From: Prosthecobacter debontii
GTDB taxonomy: Bacteria; Verrucomicrobiota; Verrucomicrobiia; Chthoniobacterales; Chthoniobacteraceae
Length of the DNA stretch: 48,369 bases
Direction of reading: 5' to 3'
Assembly (NCBI GenBank): GCA_945861385.1
Contig: CAMAUI010000021.1
Coordinates: 1-48,369, forward strand
In this document: positions 9,001 through 17,390 of the stretch, piece by piece
Numbering within the stretch: the stretch's first letter is position 1
Layout of the letters: the number at the start of each line of letters is the position of its first letter
The notes under the pieces: model-generated
Told to the model about the DNA's origin: nothing
The model's input: the letters and a program-made list of their open reading frames with translations, nothing else
The model's database searches: none
Made by a program: the position numbers and the translations under genes

Positions 9001-12000
9001 ACTTCGGTGCAGCTTTTCACCCGCGCGGACGACATTGACAACCTCAACGCCTGGGCAAGCCAGCCAATGTTCGATGACGGCACGAATGGCGACGCTGCAG
9101 CGGGCGACGGCCTGTACACCGCCAGAGTCACCACTCATCAGACCGATGGCAGGATCGTGCAATTCTACGTCCGGGCCACCGCCGGTGCCGCCACCCAGGA
9201 CATGCCGAAACTCGGCGCATCGAAGCCCGCATTGTGGATCGTGGACAACCGGACCATCAGCAGCCTGCTCCGTCGCCAGCGATTCATCGTCCCTCGGTAT
9301 GAGCGCGATATCTTCAGCGGCAACGGCCTGACTGCGAAATACGCCTACCGTTTCCCGCGACTCTCGAACCACTACGCGCAAGCCACGTTCATCCACAACG
9401 AGACGGATGTGTACTACAACTGCGAGATCCGGAAAAGCGGCAGCCCGTGGACGCGCAGCGGGGGCTCGGACCTGAGCCGTGGAAAATGGAAATTAACGGG
9501 AGATCGCCTCTTCCGCGGGCGCCAGAAGAGCACCTACGACAATGATGCCGAGGCAGGGAACCACAACAATCGCATCACGCGCTACTGGCTCTACGTCCTC
9601 GGCCACCCGGTGAACGAAAACGAGTTCGTTTACAATGTCATCAATTCCGACGGCCTCGTGATCCGCGAGGACACCGAACCTTGCGATGGCGAACTGCCCG
9701 CGCGGTGTTTTCCTGGTGGCGGAAAAGGCCAGGTCTTTCGCACCGACGACCAGTGGTGGTTCGATGACAACTGGGGCCAGAACGCCCAGAATGCGGACTG
9801 GAGCTACAAGAGCACCGACAGCACGATCCGCTACCACACCGAATGGATGTTGCGTTCGCGGGAGGCGGAGTACGACTACAGCGCGCTGATTGATTTCTTC
9901 CGCACTGTTTCCGGCAATGCCACCAGCAACGACACAGACTACCGCGAGCGGGTGAACCGGATGCTCGACCCGGATCTCACCCTGATGATGGCGGCCGTGC
10001 GTGGCTATATCCAGGACTGGGACTCGCTGACACTCGATCGCGGCAAGAATGGCTACATGTACCGGAAGTCAACCGACGGGCGGCTCATGTTCTTTCATTG
10101 GGACAGTGACCTTGCCTTTGGCAATGCCGGTGGCAGCGTGGTCGGGGGGCTTGCGGGCTGGGGGACCTACATCAGCAAGCCTTGGAACCGGCGGACGTTT
10201 AACTATTACCTCACCCGAATGCTCGACCTGACTTCGGGTGCGAACGGTGCGCGAACGAATGCGTGGATGGATGCGGAGGACGCATCATCCACAGCGTTTG
10301 CCGTGAACAAGACGGGATATCAGAGTTGGTTTGCGAACCGGCAGGGCACGATCGTCACTGAAATCAACAAGGCGGCGGGAGGTGGCACCGCAGGCGCCTA
10401 CACCGCGGCACTCGCGGTAAGCACACCGAGCAGCACCACGTCGGCGAACTCGCTCTCGATCACCGGCACTGCACCGTCGTCCGCCTTCAGCGTCGTCGTG
10501 GACGGGCATCCCGAGGCTGTCATCACATGGACCAACCAGACGACGTGGTCGCTCGGCGGCATCCTTCTCAAGCAGGGCGTGAACAATCTCACCGTCCGGA
10601 TGCTGGATCATCTCGGCAACACCGTCGGCAGCACCCTCGCGTATTCGTACACCAAGACCGGCAATGCCCCGCCCGCGATGAGCCTCACGGCAAACCCGGA
10701 GTCCTTCAACGCGGCCATGGGCGAATCGGTCACCCTGGATGCCGGCACGAGCTTCGATCCCGAGGGCTCTGCGCTGTCCTACGGGTGGAGCGTGTCGCCG
10801 GCCACCGGCTTCACCGTCACAGCGCCGGCGACTTCACGGCGCATCTACGTCTTCAACACGCCCGGCATCTACACTGTCACCGTGACCGGCACCGATGGAG
10901 CCGGGGCGCCGGGCACGGTCGTGCGCGACATCACCGTATTCAACTCGGAGGACTTCGAGTCCTTCGGGAACAACGATATCGCCGCGTTCTGGACAAAGCA
11001 GAACATCGAGAACCGCGACAACGACTCGCCGGCCGCGTGGTATTCCGTCGAGGACAAGCCGGGCCGCATCCTCGTGCAGACGCTGGCCAACGCCGCCAAG
11101 CCGCTCGTTTTCAACTCGCCCACGTATCCCGCCCTGCTGCGCGCGTTGCCCGCGACGGCGAGCTGGTCGCTGCAGACCGAGTTCACCTACGACGCAAAGC
11201 GCAGCGGCGGCCACTTCGTCGGCCTGCAGGTGGAGATCAATGAGGGCGGCACGATCCGACGTTACGCATTCGGATCGGAGGACGGGCTCAACATCGCGGT
11301 AAAAATGGGAACCACATCCGCGGCGTTCAGCAATCTCAACACCCCGGCGTCATTCCCGCTGAATGCCACCGGCGCCACGCTGCGCATCCGGCGCGTCGGC
11401 GCGAACATTTATTTCGACCGGCGGGTGAACAATGTCTGGTCCAACGTCCTCACCCGCTCGCTTGGTGGCGGCACCGCGGCATCCGCGGTGAAAGGCGGGA
11501 TTTTCGTAGCCACCACCTCCGTGGAAAATCTGAGGATCGCGTTCGATTACGTGAATCTGTCCAACTATTCGAACAGCAGCAGCCAGTTGAACAACCTGCG
11601 CATCACCGAGGTGATGTATTCACCCGGTTCCCCGGACACCGTCGAGTTCCTCGAGTTGAAAAACATCGGGGCGGGTGCAATCAACCTCCAGGGCTGCAAA
11701 TTTCCGAGCGGTGATCCGTTCGACGAATTCGTCTTCCCAAACATGACGCTCAACCCCGGCGCATTCGTGGTCGTGACAAACAACACCGCTGCATTCACCG
11801 CGCGCTACGGCACCAGCGCCACGATCGCGGGCCAGTGGGGCACGGGCAGCGGCCTGGCCAACTCTGGGGAACAGATCCGCCTGTTGGATGCCGATGGAAA
11901 TGAAATTCACGACTTCACCTACTCCAGCACTGCCCCGTGGCCGGCCACTGCAAACGGTCTCGGCCCGAGCATCGAAGTCATCAGCACCTCCGGCGACTAC

Positions 12001-12357
12001 AACCTCGGCGCCAACTGGCGCGCGTCCGCCGAGACCGGCGGCTCGCCTGGGTGGAGCGGCACTGCGCCGGACAGCGACGGCGACGGGCAGCCCGACAGCT
12101 TCGAGACGATGTTTGGGACCAATCCGAATGATCCCTCATCGGTGTTTGCAGCCAGCGTTGTGAACGCTTCCGGCAGCAACGGAATCCGCTTCCCGAGTGT
12201 GATCGGGCGCAGCTACCGGGTGGAATATACCGATGACCTCGCAGGCGGGGCCTGGCAGACACTGCAAACCGTCCTCGCGAGTGCGTCCACCAGCGAGATC
12301 TTCGATCCCACATTTCCAGCGCCGGCCCAGCGATATTTCCGGGTCAAGGCCCTGTAG
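6061..12357 (+). CDS. Giant exported lamin-tail / CotH-kinase protein
   Basis: A 2,099-residue exported multidomain protein. An N-terminal signal peptide (RRISLLFLLLL then NARA) precedes a lamin-tail domain (about 20-150). A beta-sandwich resembling a galactose-binding fold follows (about 200-350). Further lamin-tail units begin near residues 370, 501 (weaker), 639 and 1847, each opening with an I.E/S.(V/I/A) strand and an (F/Y/W)(I/V/L)EL pair. A CotH-type atypical kinase domain occupies about 1064-1424, with the hallmark HWDSD at 1346-1350. A PKD-like domain starts near 1538 and a concanavalin-like segment covers about 1640-1840. The end carries a DSDGDGQPD calcium-binding motif (about 2004-2012) and a short beta-rich tail like those on other verrucomicrobial exported proteins. 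The true start is the ATG at 6061. The substrate is unknown. Confidence 0.9.
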   Translation: MRRISLLFLLLLHNARAEQVVMSEVIYNPAAGKPEYIELWNITVTPLDSAKWRFTAGVDFTFPDFNAGSVQAHFIKAFERIVISSADEATTRAAYPAIPGAVRVFGPWTGSLSNDGETITLTDKNGVTVTTLDYKDGGQWPKAADAGHSLVLRNENNTIDDWHNWRASRQPGGTPGYTESAAVEAFSGNPEIGVGSSATVVDFNAQWKYTQPTSDPGTAWRGLGFDDSSWSTGTGLLGFETAALPAPGLAVPWVQPPEPRPLVYLFRKTFTFSGNPAGATFSIDQIVDDGAYYYLNGQPIGGAGYTQGGVWNATANRTVSDAALETNVASGSAVGLVNGVNVLTAEGHQATTNSSDFVFGARLKLSTQPSIVINEVKPGTAGNGFIEFFNTTAAPVNLNGYFLTDTPGQLNKFPITSSLVVPANSYATIGFAEAGFTPGATTTIYLTMPNGTTAISAISAVIPLDGRSLGRNPAGSTTWFLFSYTTPGAPNGSASESGFTVRLSEAHFDEQGRVDWVELQNTSSAPASTAGLWLASQADFSDKILLTGSVPASGYASWSTLFPTDESGDVTLYLIDSTNTVLGAAELERVAGRDSMQVVYPPTVSAKPSWQNAPELPWWHSSPTHTRDAANAPPIVTDIVINEIMADPPSDHRNGQFIELHNKGAGAVSLAGWKLRGGADFDFPSGTSIAPGGYLVVGGDPAYLQAAFPSATVVGPWSGSLSNNGDLIRIVDQYGNLADEVDYKIGGDWPDFAAGFGSSMELVNPNADNNVPSAWRESDESNKAGWQSYTITGVWSQLNTMGGVTDYKELHLFLVGDSHVALRNFYLRPTAGGVNLIPGDGTVVSTNGSSAAGWLCQGTHWASYMSGAELHLVGDGHGDNRPNRAEIDVTGMTAGTNYTLTFDARWVSGKNRLIVQTWDHSFGNTFALPIPNNVGTAGAANSRFAASPPPQVDYVIHSPSVPKPVDVVKVTARVTSATALTSVQLFTRADDIDNLNAWASQPMFDDGTNGDAAAGDGLYTARVTTHQTDGRIVQFYVRATAGAATQDMPKLGASKPALWIVDNRTISSLLRRQRFIVPRYERDIFSGNGLTAKYAYRFPRLSNHYAQATFIHNETDVYYNCEIRKSGSPWTRSGGSDLSRGKWKLTGDRLFRGRQKSTYDNDAEAGNHNNRITRYWLYVLGHPVNENEFVYNVINSDGLVIREDTEPCDGELPARCFPGGGKGQVFRTDDQWWFDDNWGQNAQNADWSYKSTDSTIRYHTEWMLRSREAEYDYSALIDFFRTVSGNATSNDTDYRERVNRMLDPDLTLMMAAVRGYIQDWDSLTLDRGKNGYMYRKSTDGRLMFFHWDSDLAFGNAGGSVVGGLAGWGTYISKPWNRRTFNYYLTRMLDLTSGANGARTNAWMDAEDASSTAFAVNKTGYQSWFANRQGTIVTEINKAAGGGTAGAYTAALAVSTPSSTTSANSLSITGTAPSSAFSVVVDGHPEAVITWTNQTTWSLGGILLKQGVNNLTVRMLDHLGNTVGSTLAYSYTKTGNAPPAMSLTANPESFNAAMGESVTLDAGTSFDPEGSALSYGWSVSPATGFTVTAPATSRRIYVFNTPGIYTVTVTGTDGAGAPGTVVRDITVFNSEDFESFGNNDIAAFWTKQNIENRDNDSPAAWYSVEDKPGRILVQTLANAAKPLVFNSPTYPALLRALPATASWSLQTEFTYDAKRSGGHFVGLQVEINEGGTIRRYAFGSEDGLNIAVKMGTTSAAFSNLNTPASFPLNATGATLRIRRVGANIYFDRRVNNVWSNVLTRSLGGGTAASAVKGGIFVATTSVENLRIAFDYVNLSNYSNSSSQLNNLRITEVMYSPGSPDTVEFLELKNIGAGAINLQGCKFPSGDPFDEFVFPNMTLNPGAFVVVTNNTAAFTARYGTSATIAGQWGTGSGLANSGEQIRLLDADGNEIHDFTYSSTAPWPATANGLGPSIEVISTSGDYNLGANWRASAETGGSPGWSGTAPDSDGDGQPDSFETMFGTNPNDPSSVFAASVVNASGSNGIRFPSVIGRSYRVEYTDDLAGGAWQTLQTVLASASTSEIFDPTFPAPAQRYFRVKAL

Positions 12358-12415
12358 TTTTCAGCCCGGCGAACTGCGTTTGCATCGGCACACGCGCTCG
12401 TGACAGGCTCCGGCC

Positions 12416-14101
12416 GTGCGCTGGATACCACCTGCTCCCGTTGATCCCGATTTGTGCCGCCGGCTGGCGGAGGGCGCGCGCATTGGGAATTTCATGGCGG
12501 AGCTGCTCGTGCGCCGCGGGTTCTCGGATGCCGAAAGCGCCGGCCGCTTTCTCGCGCCGCGTCTTCGAGGACTCGGCGATCCGTTTGCGCTGCACGGGAT
12601 GGAGATCGCGGTGGAGCGGTTGCTTGCTGCCGTGGAGCGGCAGGAGCGCGTGGTCTTGTACGGCGATTACGATGTGGATGGAGTCACTTCGCTGGCTTTG
12701 CTCACGCGGCTGCTGCGGGCGTACGGGGCCGCGGTCTCTGCTTTTCTCCCGCACCGTGTGGATGAGGGTTACGGTCTGAGCGCGGATGGTGTGACGCGGT
12801 GCGTGCAGACGCACCGGCCGCAATTGCTGGTCGCCGTGGACTGCGGCACGACCTCCGTCGTGGAGATCACACGCTTGCGGGAGCAGGGAGTGGATGTGCT
12901 CGTGCTGGATCATCACGAGCCAAAAGCGGAGCTCCCGCCCGCGCTGGCCATTGTAAATCCAAAGCTCGGCGCGGATCTGCATTACCTGTGCAGCGCAGGA
13001 ATTGTGTTCAAGGTCGCTCACGGGATGTTGAAACGGCGGCCGCTGCCGGGCTTCGACTTGAAGGAGATGCTGGACCTCGTGGCGCTTGCGACCGTGGCCG
13101 ACATCGTGCCACTCGTGGAAGAAAACCGCGTCTTCGTGAGGGTCGGCCTTGCGAGGCTGGAAAATACAAGCTGTCCAGGGTTGCGCGCATTGATCGAAGT
13201 GGCGGGGATCAAGCCGCCGTTTGAGGCTGGCCACGTCGGCTTCGGCCTCGGTCCCCGCCTCAATGCCGCGGGGCGTCTTGCATCCGCCGGGGCCTCGCTG
13301 GAACTTCTTATGACGGAGGACACCGTGCGGGCGCGGGAGCTCGCAAGGATGCTCGATCAACAGAACCGCGAACGCCGGACGCTCGAGAATGATGTCATGC
13401 TTGCGGCCGAGGCGCAGGTTCTCAATGCCTGTGATCCGGAAAGCGCCGCGGCGATCGTGGTGGGAGCGACGGGGTGGCATCCCGGCGTGCTGGGAATCGT
13501 CGCTGCCCGCATCCAGCGGCGGTTTTATCGTCCCACGATCGTCGTGGGGTTCGACACGATGGGCGCGGGGAAGGGGAGTGGACGGAGCATCGAGGGTTTC
13601 TCACTTGTGGATGCCCTCGGCAGATGCGCCGCGCACTTGGAAAAATTCGGCGGTCATGAAATGGCCGCGGGGCTCACAATGCGGATCGAGGCGCTGGAGG
13701 AATTTCGCGCAGCATTCGAGCAGGTCGCCCGGGAGATGCTCCTGGCGGAGCAACTGCAGGAACGCCTGCTGCTCGACGCCGAGGTGCGCCTCGATGAAAT
13801 CAGCATGGAATTCATCGCCGCACTTGGCGCCCTGCATCCGCACGGCAGCGGCAACCGGAAGCCGGTTTTCTTCGCGAGGAAGGTGACCCATATCGGCGAG
13901 CCCCGCTTGATGAAAGGGAAGCACTACTCCTTTCTCCTGCGGCAGGCTCGCGGGCAATGCCGGGCGGTGTGGTGGAACTCGGCTGATATACCGCTGCCAC
14001 CGTTGCCGTGGGATGTCGCCTTCACGGTCGAGCGCAATGACTGGAACGGTTCCTCGGCGCCGCAACTGGACATCCGCGACTTGCACACCTCCGGCAACTG
14101 A
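12416..14101 (+). CDS. recJ: Single-stranded-DNA-specific exonuclease RecJ
   Basis: RecJ is a 5'-3' single-strand DNA exonuclease acting in recombination, mismatch and base-excision repair. The DHH phosphoesterase motifs appear in order: YGDYDVDGVTS, VDCGTTS, LDHHEP (the DHH signature) and ATVADIVPL. They are followed by GPRLNAAGRLASA, the DHHA1 block with HPGVLGIVAARI, and the C-terminal OB-type domain. The 561-residue length is usual. The start is a GTG at 12416, with no in-frame ATG giving a fuller N-terminus and no clear Shine-Dalgarno. It follows the giant exported gene by 58 bases without a recognisable terminator. Confidence 0.96.
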   Translation: MRWIPPAPVDPDLCRRLAEGARIGNFMAELLVRRGFSDAESAGRFLAPRLRGLGDPFALHGMEIAVERLLAAVERQERVVLYGDYDVDGVTSLALLTRLLRAYGAAVSAFLPHRVDEGYGLSADGVTRCVQTHRPQLLVAVDCGTTSVVEITRLREQGVDVLVLDHHEPKAELPPALAIVNPKLGADLHYLCSAGIVFKVAHGMLKRRPLPGFDLKEMLDLVALATVADIVPLVEENRVFVRVGLARLENTSCPGLRALIEVAGIKPPFEAGHVGFGLGPRLNAAGRLASAGASLELLMTEDTVRARELARMLDQQNRERRTLENDVMLAAEAQVLNACDPESAAAIVVGATGWHPGVLGIVAARIQRRFYRPTIVVGFDTMGAGKGSGRSIEGFSLVDALGRCAAHLEKFGGHEMAAGLTMRIEALEEFRAAFEQVAREMLLAEQLQERLLLDAEVRLDEISMEFIAALGALHPHGSGNRKPVFFARKVTHIGEPRLMKGKHYSFLLRQARGQCRAVWWNSADIPLPPLPWDVAFTVERNDWNGSSAPQLDIRDLHTSGN

Positions 14102-14156
14102 GGCCGCCGCTGCATCCGCAGGCATGCTTCTGGCTTTAGCAAAGCTGAACCAGCCA

Positions 14157-15098
14157 ATGATTGCAGATAGCCCGTCCCAACCAGTGAGTTCGGAAGATCA
14201 GGATCAGATTCGACAAACAGTCGAAATGTTCGAGGTCATCACGCAGGCAAATCCGAGGGATACGCAGAGCCTCGAGATCCTGAAGGACGCTTACACGAAA
14301 CTTGGCCAGGAGGCGGAAACGCTGGCGGTGGCGCGCAAGCTTGCGGAGGTGTACATGGAGCTTGGCCAGCTTTCCTCCGCCCTGCTGGAGTACGAGAACC
14401 TTCTGCGCAAGAACCCGACCGATGCCACCGTGATCGCCGCGCTCAGCGAGGTGGAGAAGCGTTTGCAGGAAACGCAGAAGCGGGGGGCCGGGGGACGCTC
14501 AACGATCGCCTTCGACATCAATTCGGTGGTTCACGGCGGTGGCAATCTCATCGCGACCAACAACACGCAAAGCAAGTGCCGGCCCGGGATCTCCGGTTCC
14601 GCATCCAGCGCGGAGTTCGCGGAGAAACTGGCTGGCTCGGAGGATGGCAATGACGCTCTCGCGCGTTTCCTCACCCAGCACCGCCTCATCTCGGAGGATG
14701 TCGTCCAGCAGGCCTTGCTGATCGTCAGGAAAAAGAACAAGGAGCGCGTGGGGTTGCAGGTCGCCGCATCATTGCTGGACGAGATCATCACCCGTGGTGC
14801 CGCACAAAAGGACCAGTTGTTATGCGGAATCCTGGATCGCTCGAAGTTCGCCTACATCCCTCTGGAGTGCTACGACGTTGACAGGCAGATCGTCCGGATG
14901 CTGCCGGAGAGCCTCACCGTGGCCCGGCTGATCATCCCGTTCGACATTGTTTCCCGCACGATGATGATCGCGGTCGTGAACCCCTTCGACTCGGTCGGCA
15001 AGGACGCGGTTCAACAGCTTCTCGACTACAACATCCAATGGCACCTCGCCGATCCAAGCGTGATCATCAAGGTGATCGCCGACACTTATCGCCTGTAG
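14157..15098 (+). CDS. TPR protein with MshEN (GspE N-terminal-like) domain
   Basis: A 313-residue cytoplasmic protein with two modules. Residues about 20-110 form tetratricopeptide-type helices (ALLEYENLLRKNPTD is a clear TPR half). Residues about 150-313 match the MshEN/GspE N-terminal fold, a domain that in MshE-type ATPases can bind cyclic di-GMP. There is no ATPase domain. It sits six bases before a full GspE/PilB ATPase gene that has its own MshEN domain, so it may be an adaptor or regulator of that motor; this is inference. The start could be ATG 14157 or ATG 14124; I chose 14157, because the hydrophilic N-terminus looks more natural there. A TPR-MshEN architecture without the motor domain is not a standard component. 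Confidence 0.8.
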   Translation: MIADSPSQPVSSEDQDQIRQTVEMFEVITQANPRDTQSLEILKDAYTKLGQEAETLAVARKLAEVYMELGQLSSALLEYENLLRKNPTDATVIAALSEVEKRLQETQKRGAGGRSTIAFDINSVVHGGGNLIATNNTQSKCRPGISGSASSAEFAEKLAGSEDGNDALARFLTQHRLISEDVVQQALLIVRKKNKERVGLQVAASLLDEIITRGAAQKDQLLCGILDRSKFAYIPLECYDVDRQIVRMLPESLTVARLIIPFDIVSRTMMIAVVNPFDSVGKDAVQQLLDYNIQWHLADPSVIIKVIADTYRL

Positions 15099-15104
15099 CC
15101 CACT

Positions 15105-16829
15105 ATGAGCATCAAGTCCTTCGGTGAACGAATCGCGGATGTCCTCATTCAGGACGGCCTCCTTCTGAGTTCCCAACTCGACGAGGCGCTGGCCACCCAG
15201 AAGAAAAATGGCGGGCGCCTGCTGAAAATCCTCACCGACAGCAGTTATGTGACCGAGCTGGACATGGTGTTCTCCATGGGCCGCTGCCTCGACACACCGC
15301 CGGTGAATCTCAGCAAGGTTCGGGTGCCCGAGGAGGTGCTCGAGTTGATCCCGAAGGAAATGGCCAGGGCTTACAAACTCGCGCCAGTCTGCCGCCTTGG
15401 GAACAAGCTCTTCGTGGCGATGGCAGATCCCCTGAACGTCCTTGCTCTCGATGACTTGAGGCAGCGCACGAAGCTCGAGATCGTGCCGATGATCACCACC
15501 GAGCGGGCAGTCACAGAGGCGCTTTCGGGCATCGGTCAGGCGAGCGCGGCCATGGACCAGGTCATCAAGGATGCGGCGGAACAGGCTGCGATGGATGCGG
15601 CGGACTCGGTCCAGGAAGTCAAAGTGAAGCGCGAGGACATAGACCTCGATCAAATGACCGCAAGCAGCGAGGACGCGCCGGTCATCAAGATTGTGAATCT
15701 GATCCTGGTCCAGGCGATCAAGGAGAAGGCATCCGACATTCACATCGAGCCATTCGAGAAGGAAATCAAACTGCGATATCGCGTGGACGGCGCACTCGTT
15801 GAGGCCAGTTCGCCGCCGAAGGCCCTCCAGCTTCCCATCGCCAGCCGCCTCAAGATTCTCTCGGGACTCGACATTGCCGAGCGCCGCCTTGCGCAGGACG
15901 GACGCTTCCGCATCCGCGTATCGGGCAAGGAGGTGGATCTTCGTGTGAGCGTTCTCCCGACTGTTTACGGCGAAAAGATCGTCATTCGTCTTCTCGACAA
16001 GGGCAACTTGCAGGGCTCTGTGGACCAGCTCGGGCTGGATGAATACACGCGCGAGCAGTTCCAAAAAGCGGTGGACGCACCGCACGGCTTGATCCTCGTC
16101 ACCGGCCCGACCGGCTCGGGCAAGACCACCACGCTCTACACCGTGCTCGGGGAACTCAACAACCCGATCTACAACATCGTCACCGTCGAGGATCCCGTGG
16201 AGTATCAGCTCAACGGCATCAATCAGGTCGCCGTCAAGAGCGACATCGGCATGGGCTTCGCAGAGGCTCTCCGTTCCATTCTCCGTCAGGATCCGGACAT
16301 CGTCATGATCGGTGAGATTCGTGACAACGAAACCGCTGACATCGCCGTGAAAGCGGCGCTCACCGGCCACCAGGTGCTTTCCACGCTCCATACAAACGAC
16401 GCCGCCGGTGCCATCACGCGTCTCGACGACATGGGCATCGAGCCGTTCCTCATCTCATCGTCCGTCATCCTTACATGCGGCCAGCGCCTCGTGCGGCGGA
16501 TGTGCCCGAACTGCCGCGAGGAATTCCAGCCCGAGCACGAACTGCTGCAAAAACTCGCAATCGAGGAGGAAGACGCCACCTTCTACCGCGGCGCCGGGTG
16601 CTCCCGCTGCAAGGGGCGCGGTTATGTCGGGCGAATGGCGCTTCTCGAAGTCCTGCCCGTGAGAGAAAGCATCCGCCGACTCATCATCAAGCGCGCCTCC
16701 GCATCAGTGCTGAAAAATCAGGCCATCAGCGAAGGCATGAAGACACTGCGAATGGTCGGCGTGGACAAGGCGCGCGAGGGCCATACCACGCTGGAGGAAG
16801 TGCTCCGTGTCACTTCCGAGGATCACTAA
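15105..16829 (+). CDS. gspE: GspE/PilB-type secretion or pilus assembly ATPase
   Basis: A hexameric motor ATPase of type II secretion or type IV pilus assembly, acting at the inner membrane. An N-terminal MshEN domain (about 1-150) precedes the ATPase core. Visible motifs are the arginine-bearing LRYRVDGAL, Walker A GPTGSGKT (334-341), a Walker B region with DPDIVMIGEIRD, and the zinc-binding tetracysteine C467/C470 and C499/C502 typical of GspE/PilB. The first half of the cyclic-di-GMP motif of MshEN is well preserved (R9 to Q32), while the second half starting at R38 has lost its glycines. The length (574) is normal. No other pilus or secretion genes lie in the window, so the assigned machine is uncertain. 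Confidence 0.94.
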   Translation: MSIKSFGERIADVLIQDGLLLSSQLDEALATQKKNGGRLLKILTDSSYVTELDMVFSMGRCLDTPPVNLSKVRVPEEVLELIPKEMARAYKLAPVCRLGNKLFVAMADPLNVLALDDLRQRTKLEIVPMITTERAVTEALSGIGQASAAMDQVIKDAAEQAAMDAADSVQEVKVKREDIDLDQMTASSEDAPVIKIVNLILVQAIKEKASDIHIEPFEKEIKLRYRVDGALVEASSPPKALQLPIASRLKILSGLDIAERRLAQDGRFRIRVSGKEVDLRVSVLPTVYGEKIVIRLLDKGNLQGSVDQLGLDEYTREQFQKAVDAPHGLILVTGPTGSGKTTTLYTVLGELNNPIYNIVTVEDPVEYQLNGINQVAVKSDIGMGFAEALRSILRQDPDIVMIGEIRDNETADIAVKAALTGHQVLSTLHTNDAAGAITRLDDMGIEPFLISSSVILTCGQRLVRRMCPNCREEFQPEHELLQKLAIEEEDATFYRGAGCSRCKGRGYVGRMALLEVLPVRESIRRLIIKRASASVLKNQAISEGMKTLRMVGVDKAREGHTTLEEVLRVTSEDH

Positions 16830-16835
16830 TAGTTC

Positions 16836-17390
16836 GTGGAAGCTGGAACGGCGGAGCCAGCACTCATCCATGTGAGCGGGGCGTGGCACTTGCAAACACT
16901 GGCTCGCGCGAGCACAGTTTCGCGCGCGATGGGGCTTATCCAGCAACTTTTCCGACTTCAGTCTGCCGACGGCTCGGAACTCTGTCCCCCATTTCCCAGA
17001 ACTCTCGCTGAGCTTTCCGCGGCGCTGGATGTGACGGCCAGGGTGGAGGGAGGAAGCGTCGCTTCACCCGCTTGCGTGGAAGTTCCGCCTACAGCCGACA
17101 CCGGCGCTGATTCCCGCTTTATTTCCCAGCGGGATGACGAGCTTGTCTTTCTCCCGCCACCCGCCTTGTGCGCGCAGGTGGATGCGCCGCTGGAAGCGAG
17201 CCTCCCTCCCTCGGTGCTCGGCGCTCCGGGACATGTTCCCGCGGGAGGAAATGGCGGATCCGCAGCACTCGCGCAGGTGACTCCGCCGCCGCCGATGCGT
17301 GCTTCCGTCGCCGCACCGAAAGTGCAACCGGCTACGAGCAGGGCGCCGGAGCATTACCAACCCACAATGCCGCTGCCGTGCCTGTACTAG
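16836..17390 (+). CDS. Proline-rich hypothetical protein (weakly supported)
   Basis: A 184-codon frame starting with GTG at 16836, or with ATG at 16929 (MGLIQQLFRLQSADG). It fills the gap between the GspE ATPase gene and the MglA-like gene. The first 60 residues could be helical; the rest is proline- and alanine-rich and probably disordered. Third-position GC is visibly lower than in neighbouring genes, especially after codon 32, which weakens the case for coding. Against that, no other frame in the interval looks better, and the stop falls just after the preferred start of the GTPase, as in a coupled gene pair. I recognise no family. It could also be non-coding or decayed sequence. Confidence 0.35.
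   Translation: MEAGTAEPALIHVSGAWHLQTLARASTVSRAMGLIQQLFRLQSADGSELCPPFPRTLAELSAALDVTARVEGGSVASPACVEVPPTADTGADSRFISQRDDELVFLPPPALCAQVDAPLEASLPPSVLGAPGHVPAGGNGGSAALAQVTPPPPMRASVAAPKVQPATSRAPEHYQPTMPLPCLY

Noticed and set aside
14820..16391. Long antisense open frame (523 codons) opposite the GspE ATPase gene
   Set aside because: It mirrors the conserved ATPase gene, with no recognisable motif of its own.
17168..17377. N-terminal extension of the MglA-like protein to 17168
   Set aside because: The extra 70 residues are arginine- and glycine-rich with no fold and overlap the other frame; MglA alignment begins at about 17378.
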